Positions 9,001 through 10,345 of a stretch of DNA of 10,345 nt are shown in pieces. Source of the stretch: Phoronis ovalis (Eukaryota; Phoronida; Phoronidae). The stretch is taken from positions 1 to 10,345 of the forward strand of contig JAOXYB010064835.1 of assembly GCA_028565635.1 (NCBI GenBank). Reading direction: 5' to 3'. The notes below the pieces were generated by a model that did no database searches, was not told the origin of the DNA, and worked only from the letters and a program-made list of their open reading frames with translations. Positions within the stretch are counted from its first letter, which is position 1. Each line of letters starts with the position of its first letter. Both the position numbers and the translations under genes were made by a program.

Positions 9001-9833
9001 AAAGATAACAATGTACTCCCATTTAGCACAAATTTTGTATCAAACACAAATACGGAGATCAATATTAGCCAGTGAATTAAACTGATTTGCTAAGCAACAT
9101 CTTGATAGTTGTGTACAGAACTACAAATTCAGATCAATTATATATCACATAATAGTTGAAGTTATAGCTTGATTTTACTTCCTACCAAGTATGCCTTCGG
9201 CAGTAGCTGCTGCAAGTATATTTTCTGCGACAGTTTTTGTCTTTGGTGATAATAACAAAGGTAATTCAAAAGGATGAATGTAGTCAGGATGAGATTCATC
9301 ATGAATATATGTCGTGTCTTTTATCAAGAGAGTCGGTTGTTCCATATCTTCTTGAGGGTGTACTTCTACAACACGACAGGTGTAGATACAGCGTCTTCTT
9401 GCATCGGCCGTACTCCAATACACTCTTGTGCAACTATAAGGTAAGATTCGGTAAAAGTAACTAAATGTATAATTATAAATGATGTAAATATCAGGGGATT
9501 TAAACATAAATATTTAATACATGTAGCTGCAAGTAGATACATAAAATCACAATAATTGAGTTTTTAAGTTGTGCTTAGTAGTAAGAAGAAATATCCAATT
9601 CTTTGCAACGATCACGTCAGCTATGATAACATCCTATTTTAGTACATTACTAACCACTGACTCAGCTTAAAGCATAACAAATTTCTTTCTACTGTTAGAC
9701 AATGCATATCTATCATTACCAGCATTTACTTAAATCAGTAAAATAGTGCAGTACCTGAAGTCAACAGGAATCAAACAGTTTCTGTGATCTGATGATCGTT
9801 TAAGATGTCCCAGACAGTCAATCGTCATAGAAC
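1..9833 (-). CDS. KMT2A: KMT2A/KMT2B (trithorax)-like H3K4 methyltransferase, internal part, 10 exons
   Basis: Spliced gene model, minus strand: 9833-9755, 9433-9186, 8948-6330, 5765-5670, 4648-1993, 1499-1356, 1141-1011, 745-536, 329-255, 48-1. The lengths sum to 6,306 nt with GT-AG ends and matching phases at all nine introns (2,1,1,1,2,2,1,1,1), and with no in-frame stop. The two ends encode FYRN (PVDFSCTRVYWS, RRRCIYTC) and FYRC (FLMYEISSDDGF, then AWKAVTDKVQ, then THDAIV). Known family role: nuclear COMPASS-like methylation of histone H3 lysine 4, maintaining active transcription of developmental genes. The long FYRN-FYRC separation (about 1,900 residues) fits KMT2A/B and not KMT2C/D or TBRG1, where the pair is close. 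The N-terminal CXXC/PHD/bromodomain part and the C-terminal SET domain would lie outside the window and were not seen. Whether the product is called KMT2A, KMT2B or trx depends on phylogeny. Confidence 0.92.
255..329 (-). CDS. KMT2A: Exon 9: FYRC domain, middle part
   Basis: The exon is 75 nt (2 + 24 codons + 1), between acceptor tgatatttag|ATGCC and donor TATGCAG|gtaatt. The peptide is (D)AWKAVTDKVQDVRAAAREK followed by NLSYA. This is the helical A-W-x-x-V-x-x-K-V-x-x-x-R segment of KMT2A/B FYRC domains. It is too short to be found as an open frame by length alone. It was located from the domain and confirmed by phase. Confidence 0.93.
536..745 (-). CDS. KMT2A: Exon 8: acidic linker and start of FYRC domain
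   Basis: The exon is 210 nt (2 + 69 codons + 1), between acceptor ttggtgttttcag|ACTCC and donor TTGGAAG|gtaata. The first half is acidic (VIEEEVTDT, ELENDEN), then KRPKNAP, and from about 602 the FYRC domain begins with FLMYEISSDDGFYIKSES. The Y-E-I-S-S-D-D-G-F core is characteristic of KMT2-type FYRC, where the strand packs against FYRN. The open frame extends into the upstream intron as far as 776, but the AG at 746-747 and the phase show that the exon starts at 745. Confidence 0.93.
1011..1141 (-). CDS. KMT2A: Exon 7: lysine-rich linker exon with NLS-like patch
   Basis: The exon is 131 nt (1 + 43 codons + 1), between acceptor cgtctttcag|ATCTCC with a good pyrimidine tract and donor GTGTCAG|gtaatt. 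It is strongly basic, with SPKIKAAVKVHNQRKQ and then SSPKSKPKKKTARKESLK. The KPKKKTARK stretch looks like a nuclear localisation signal or a nucleic-acid contact, and S-P sites sit beside it. It lies just upstream of the FYRC exons. No named domain is seen. Confidence 0.85.
1356..1499 (-). CDS. KMT2A: Exon 6: charged linker exon
   Basis: The exon is 144 nt (1 + 47 codons + 2), between acceptor atccctatag|GAAAC and donor CAAAAAG|gttagt. It encodes a lysine-rich start (KHKGEENSEKMKKQPK), then VSFWQDARGVIHGQLDKMYDN and a charged end. I do not recognise a domain. QLDKMYD faintly resembles the Taspase1 consensus (Q-hydrophobic-D-G-x-D-D), but the required glycine after Asp is lysine, so I do not call it a site. 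Support is phase agreement on both sides and clean splice signals. Confidence 0.85.
1500..1992 (-). other. Intron between exons 5 and 6 (phase 2)
   Basis: A 493-nt AT-rich intron from gtatga to ccctatag. No internal exon is needed by phase, and none is seen. Confidence 0.78.
1993..4648 (-). CDS. KMT2A: Exon 5: giant linker exon with C2HC zinc finger and AT hooks
   Basis: The exon is 2,656 nt (2 + 884 codons + 2), fully open, between acceptor ttgtattacag|GTAAC and donor CTTAAAAG|gtatga. In order: a zinc-finger-like motif at exon residues 4-24; an acidic run (SEEEEEK); AT hooks at about 92, 125 and 206 (RGRPPK) and a variant RGKPPK at 175, set among S-P and T-P sites; a Ser/Asn/Glu-rich stretch; a hydrophobic patch KKMVVVVTVNSKTG near 370-385; a long Q/N/P/S/T-rich region; and near the end MTLDFVRSLSGL followed by KDEKLRALLTAPQ. 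The visible content suggests DNA contact through AT-rich minor grooves and a disordered, activation-like remainder. The frame is open upstream of the first GTG, so that codon is not a start. Confidence 0.94.
4014..4031 (-). other. AT hook 4 (RGRPPK)
   Basis: The core is RPRGRPPKY at exon 5 residues 206-211. It is canonical and is the last of the cluster, about 114 residues after the first hook. Confidence 0.88.
4107..4124 (-). other. AT-hook variant 3 (RGKPPK)
   Basis: The core at exon 5 residues 175-180 has Lys in place of the central Arg. Its surroundings (KSPEGTKNM before, KITSPEKN after) match those of hook 2 almost position by position, so it looks like a diverged duplicate with probably weaker DNA binding. 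Confidence 0.65.
4257..4274 (-). other. AT hook 2 (RGRPPK)
   Basis: The core is RGRPPK at exon 5 residues 125-130, in the context KSPEMKRS before and RIMSPGKK after. It is canonical, with S-P sites on both sides that could be phosphorylated to weaken DNA contact (inference from HMGA). Confidence 0.88.
4356..4373 (-). other. AT hook 1 (RGRPPK)
   Basis: The core is KRGRPPKL at exon 5 residues 92-97, preceded by N-R-K and by a T-P site. This is the canonical AT-hook core G-R-P flanked by basic residues, known from HMGA and other chromatin proteins to bind the minor groove of AT-rich DNA. Confidence 0.88.
4575..4637 (-). other. C2HC-type zinc-finger-like motif
   Basis: At the very start of exon 5 the protein reads YKCPSCKTKFQSKQSYNKH followed by VDNC, which gives C-x2-C-x12-H-x3-C. 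The aromatic residue before the first Cys, the Phe in the finger and the hydrophobic/aromatic residue before the His also fit a classical C2H2/C2HC finger. Zinc binding is inferred from spacing only. It is a single isolated finger, so a DNA- or protein-contact role cannot be decided. Confidence 0.7.
4649..5669 (-). other. Intron between exons 4 and 5 (phase 1)
   Basis: The largest intron in the window, 1,021 nt, from gtaaag to attacag, with a short (AT)n run just downstream of the exon 4 donor (about 5650-5660). A 75-codon open frame at 5056-5283 has no splice or family support. Nothing else is seen. Confidence 0.75.
5670..5765 (-). CDS. KMT2A: Exon 4: 96-nt linker exon
   Basis: The acceptor is aaatttatag-like (AG at 5766-5767) and the donor is GACCAAG|gtaaag. 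The length is 2 + 31 codons + 1, with both phases matching the neighbours. The peptide runs KQCAVIKVKKLSPRTIHR and then a Ser/Asp-rich tail ending SADQ. It joins exon 3 (VSDA) to the zinc finger that opens exon 5 (G-NYKCPSC). No domain is recognised. The basic KVKKLSPR could act as a phospho-regulated basic patch, which is inference. The main support is phase compatibility plus an open frame between consensus sites. Because it is a symmetric phase 1-1 exon, it could be an alternatively spliced cassette. Confidence 0.8.
5766..6329 (-). other. Intron between exons 3 and 4 (phase 1)
   Basis: A 564-nt intron from gtatgt to the AG before 5765. It is AT-rich. I see no coding exon, RNA gene or recognisable repeat in it on either strand. 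Confidence 0.75.
6330..8948 (-). CDS. KMT2A: Exon 3: giant linker exon with SUMO-interaction-like motifs and a 10-residue repeat
   Basis: The exon is 2,619 nt (2 + 872 codons + 1), open throughout, between acceptor ttttgtacag|GAAAT and donor GATGCAG|gtatgt. The first 70 residues look ordered (PGPVLKQIPSLIESW, SSWPRYEP, LCRLAPKTLKMLGL). The rest is serine-, acidic- and Q/N-rich and probably disordered. Visible elements are VIDLTDSE at about exon residue 183, four 10-residue repeats at 266-305, VIDLTNDNEDD at about 388, a basic KQKLRALTRARSLS near 440, and a basic end (LKTYPLRKTSQR). It lies between FYRN and FYRC, which matches the poorly conserved interdomain region of KMT2A/B. I see no catalytic domain. 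The exon is phase 1 at both ends, so skipping it would keep the frame. Confidence 0.94.
7753..7785 (-). other. SUMO-interaction-like motif VIDLTNDNEDD
   Basis: A second V-I-D-L-T core in the same exon, about 205 residues further on, followed by a strong acidic tail N-D-N-E-D-D. The repeated use of the same core in one exon raises the chance that it is functional. Confidence 0.65.
8032..8151 (-). repeat. Four tandem 30-bp coding repeats (10-residue units)
   Basis: Units start at 8151, 8121, 8091 and 8061 on the minus strand: KMENTTDTTS, KMEDNVNLDS, KREGNVGTDF, KMKDNVTTAN. A decayed fifth unit (QMASIVESQH) may follow. The unit length is exactly 30 bp, so the frame is kept. The plus strand shows the matching ttacattntcntncattttnga pattern. 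It is a diverged coding minisatellite inside exon 3. Confidence 0.8.
8377..8400 (-). other. SUMO-interaction-like motif VIDLTDSE
   Basis: The hydrophobic core V-I-D-L-T, preceded by A-V-C, is followed by D-S-E. This matches the well-known SIM pattern of a four-residue hydrophobic core with adjacent acidic or phosphorylatable residues, as in PIAS proteins. The call is from the motif only; binding is not shown. Confidence 0.6.
9186..9433 (-). CDS. KMT2A: Exon 2: second half of FYRN domain and start of linker
   Basis: The exon is 248 nt (1 + 82 codons + 1). It begins with the FYRN core CTRVYWSTADARRRCIYTC, followed by RVVEV, and continues into an acidic and hydrophobic stretch (HPFELPLLLSPKTKTVAEN) that starts the linker. 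The donor is ACTTG|gtaggaag. I chose the acceptor after ccttatag (exon start 9433). It joins to the previous exon as PVDF-S-CTRVYWS, which has the exact spacing of the FYRN consensus P-V-G-F-x-x-T-R-x-Y-W. A second AG 27 nt upstream (exon start 9460) is also in frame but would insert nine residues into the fold. The family assignment is very secure; the exact start is fairly secure. Confidence 0.9.
9434..9754 (-). other. Intron inside the FYRN domain (phase 2)
   Basis: A 321-nt, AT-rich intron from gtactg to ccttatag. It includes an alternative AG at 9461-9462, 27 nt upstream of the chosen acceptor, that is also in frame. Nothing else is seen. Confidence 0.8.
9755..9833 (-). CDS. KMT2A: Exon 1 in window: first half of FYRN domain
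   Basis: The acceptor is ...ttttacag|GTTCT and the donor is TTCAG|gtactg. The exon is 79 nt: 2 nt completing a glycine codon, 25 full codons, then 2 nt. The translation starts (G)SMTIDCLGHL and ends CLIPVDF. This fits the opening of FYRN, a G-S/A-hydrophobic strand, then L-G, then a P-V-G/D-F strand. The next exon continues directly with S-C-T-R-V-Y-W-S. FYRN pairs with FYRC to make one folded module in KMT2 proteins. The upstream exon must supply one G and is not visible in the remaining 512 nt to the right. Confidence 0.85.
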
Positions 9834-10345
9834 CTGTAAAATATTTACCACAAGAGCATGAGAAAATAGATCACATTTTACAGTCATGATAATTAACACT
9901 ATGCATGACAATACTAAAATACTAAGTCCCTAAAAGGTACAAAAACATATTTATGATAAAAAAGAAATCTGACACAAAAGGAACAAACACACTGATCAAA
10001 TGAGACGTCAACATTTTCGTGCCTGGCTTTTGTTCATTATACAAGGCAGGTAGAAAGAAAATTTGATACTAGTTCTATCATATTATAAACATAGGTGACA
10101 CTGCTTTGAAGAATGTAATATTGGTTTATCGATACATGTGAACTTATCAAATTTCTGAGAGATGGCTCTGGTGTTGCATAAAGATATCTTAAATTCTGGA
10201 TGCACCAATACTAATATCAAATTATAACATACTCTATTTAAAAAACAAGAGGTCTGCGGGTGCAGACGGATGCCCATCATATGATGTAGTTTCTGTAGTT
10301 GTAAAGCCATCTTTGTATGTATAACAGATGTAAGGTTGATAATAG
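9834..10345. other. Intron upstream of the FYRN exons
   Basis: Read as the 3' part of the intron that precedes the exon at 9833. The minus strand shows no exon ending in G|gt with coding character. A possible dispersed-repeat fragment occupies the right end. Nothing else is seen. Confidence 0.7.
10241..10345. repeat. Possible dispersed-repeat fragment with hairpin
   Basis: An A-rich run leads into acaagagg, then GTCTGC-GGGT-GCAGAC (10252-10267), a perfect 6-bp stem with a 4-nt loop, then gatgcc and the 12-bp palindrome catcatatgatg (10275-10286). From memory, bivalve genomes carry many short elements with an acaagag start followed by a short hairpin. This resembles them, but the family and the boundaries are not established, and the element runs off the window. 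Confidence 0.35.

Larger units (their letters stand above)
9361..9833 (-). other. FYRN domain (split over two exons)
   Basis: The span includes a 321-nt intron. About 50 residues run from GSMTIDCLGHL through PVDFSCTRVYWS to RRRCIYTCRVVEV. Conserved positions seen are the initial glycine, L-G, P-V-x-F, T-R-x-Y-W-S and the R-x-C-x-Y-x-C tail. FYRN and FYRC form one alpha+beta fold and, in KMT2A, hold the N- and C-terminal fragments together after cleavage (established knowledge). Confidence 0.9.

Noticed and set aside
9434-9507. Residues MFKSPDIYIIYNYTFSYFYRILPYS as the N-terminal part of the FYRN exon
   Set aside because: This is read-through into the intron. The nearer acceptor restores the exact PV-x-F-x-x-TR-x-YW spacing of FYRN with the upstream exon.
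10083-10310. 75-codon minus-strand open frame upstream of FYRN as a possible preceding exon
   Set aside because: It overlaps the repeat-like segment, has no donor ending in G|gt close to its end, and does not resemble the sequence expected before FYRN.
1-10345. tRNA, rRNA, CRISPR array, bacterial operon or viral segment
   Set aside because: Spliced coding exons with GT-AG introns dominate the window. No cloverleaf, regular direct-repeat array or viral gene was seen by eye on either strand.

Overview
This is AT-rich eukaryotic genomic DNA carrying the middle of one large multi-exon gene on the minus strand. I read it as a trithorax-type (KMT2A/KMT2B, MLL1/2) histone H3-K4 methyltransferase. 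Ten exons can be placed by hand, from about 9833 down to 1. All junctions are GT-AG, all phases agree, and together they encode about 2,100 residues without an in-frame stop. The N-terminal part of the protein (upstream of 9833) and the C-terminal part (the rest of FYRC, then presumably the SET domain) lie outside the window. Compact introns (about 0.2-1 kb), AT-rich introns and a possible mollusc-type dispersed repeat near the right end suggest an invertebrate, perhaps a bivalve or another lophotrochozoan. That is an inference, not a proof.

Layout in transcription order, right to left. 9834-10345 is upstream intron with a possible repeat fragment. 9755-9833 and 9186-9433 encode the FYRN domain. 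6330-8948 is a giant exon (873 codons) of low-complexity, acidic and serine-rich protein with two SUMO-interaction-like motifs and a 10-residue tandem repeat. 5670-5765 is a 96-nt exon. 1993-4648 is a second giant exon (about 885 codons) that opens with a small C2HC-type zinc finger, then has four AT-hook-like motifs, then a long Q/N/P/S-rich stretch. 1356-1499 and 1011-1141 encode a lysine-rich linker. 536-745, 255-329 and 1-48 encode most of the FYRC domain.

In KMT2 proteins FYRN and FYRC pair to form one folded unit. In KMT2C/D the two lie close together. In KMT2A/B they are separated by a very long linker that is cut by Taspase1. The roughly 1,900 residues here between FYRN and FYRC are the main reason for choosing the KMT2A/B branch. 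The linker itself is the unusual part. It carries a zinc finger, AT hooks and SUMO-interaction motifs, and I find no canonical Taspase1 site in it. No other gene, RNA gene or complete mobile element is supported; the remaining open frames are antisense or intronic shadows.
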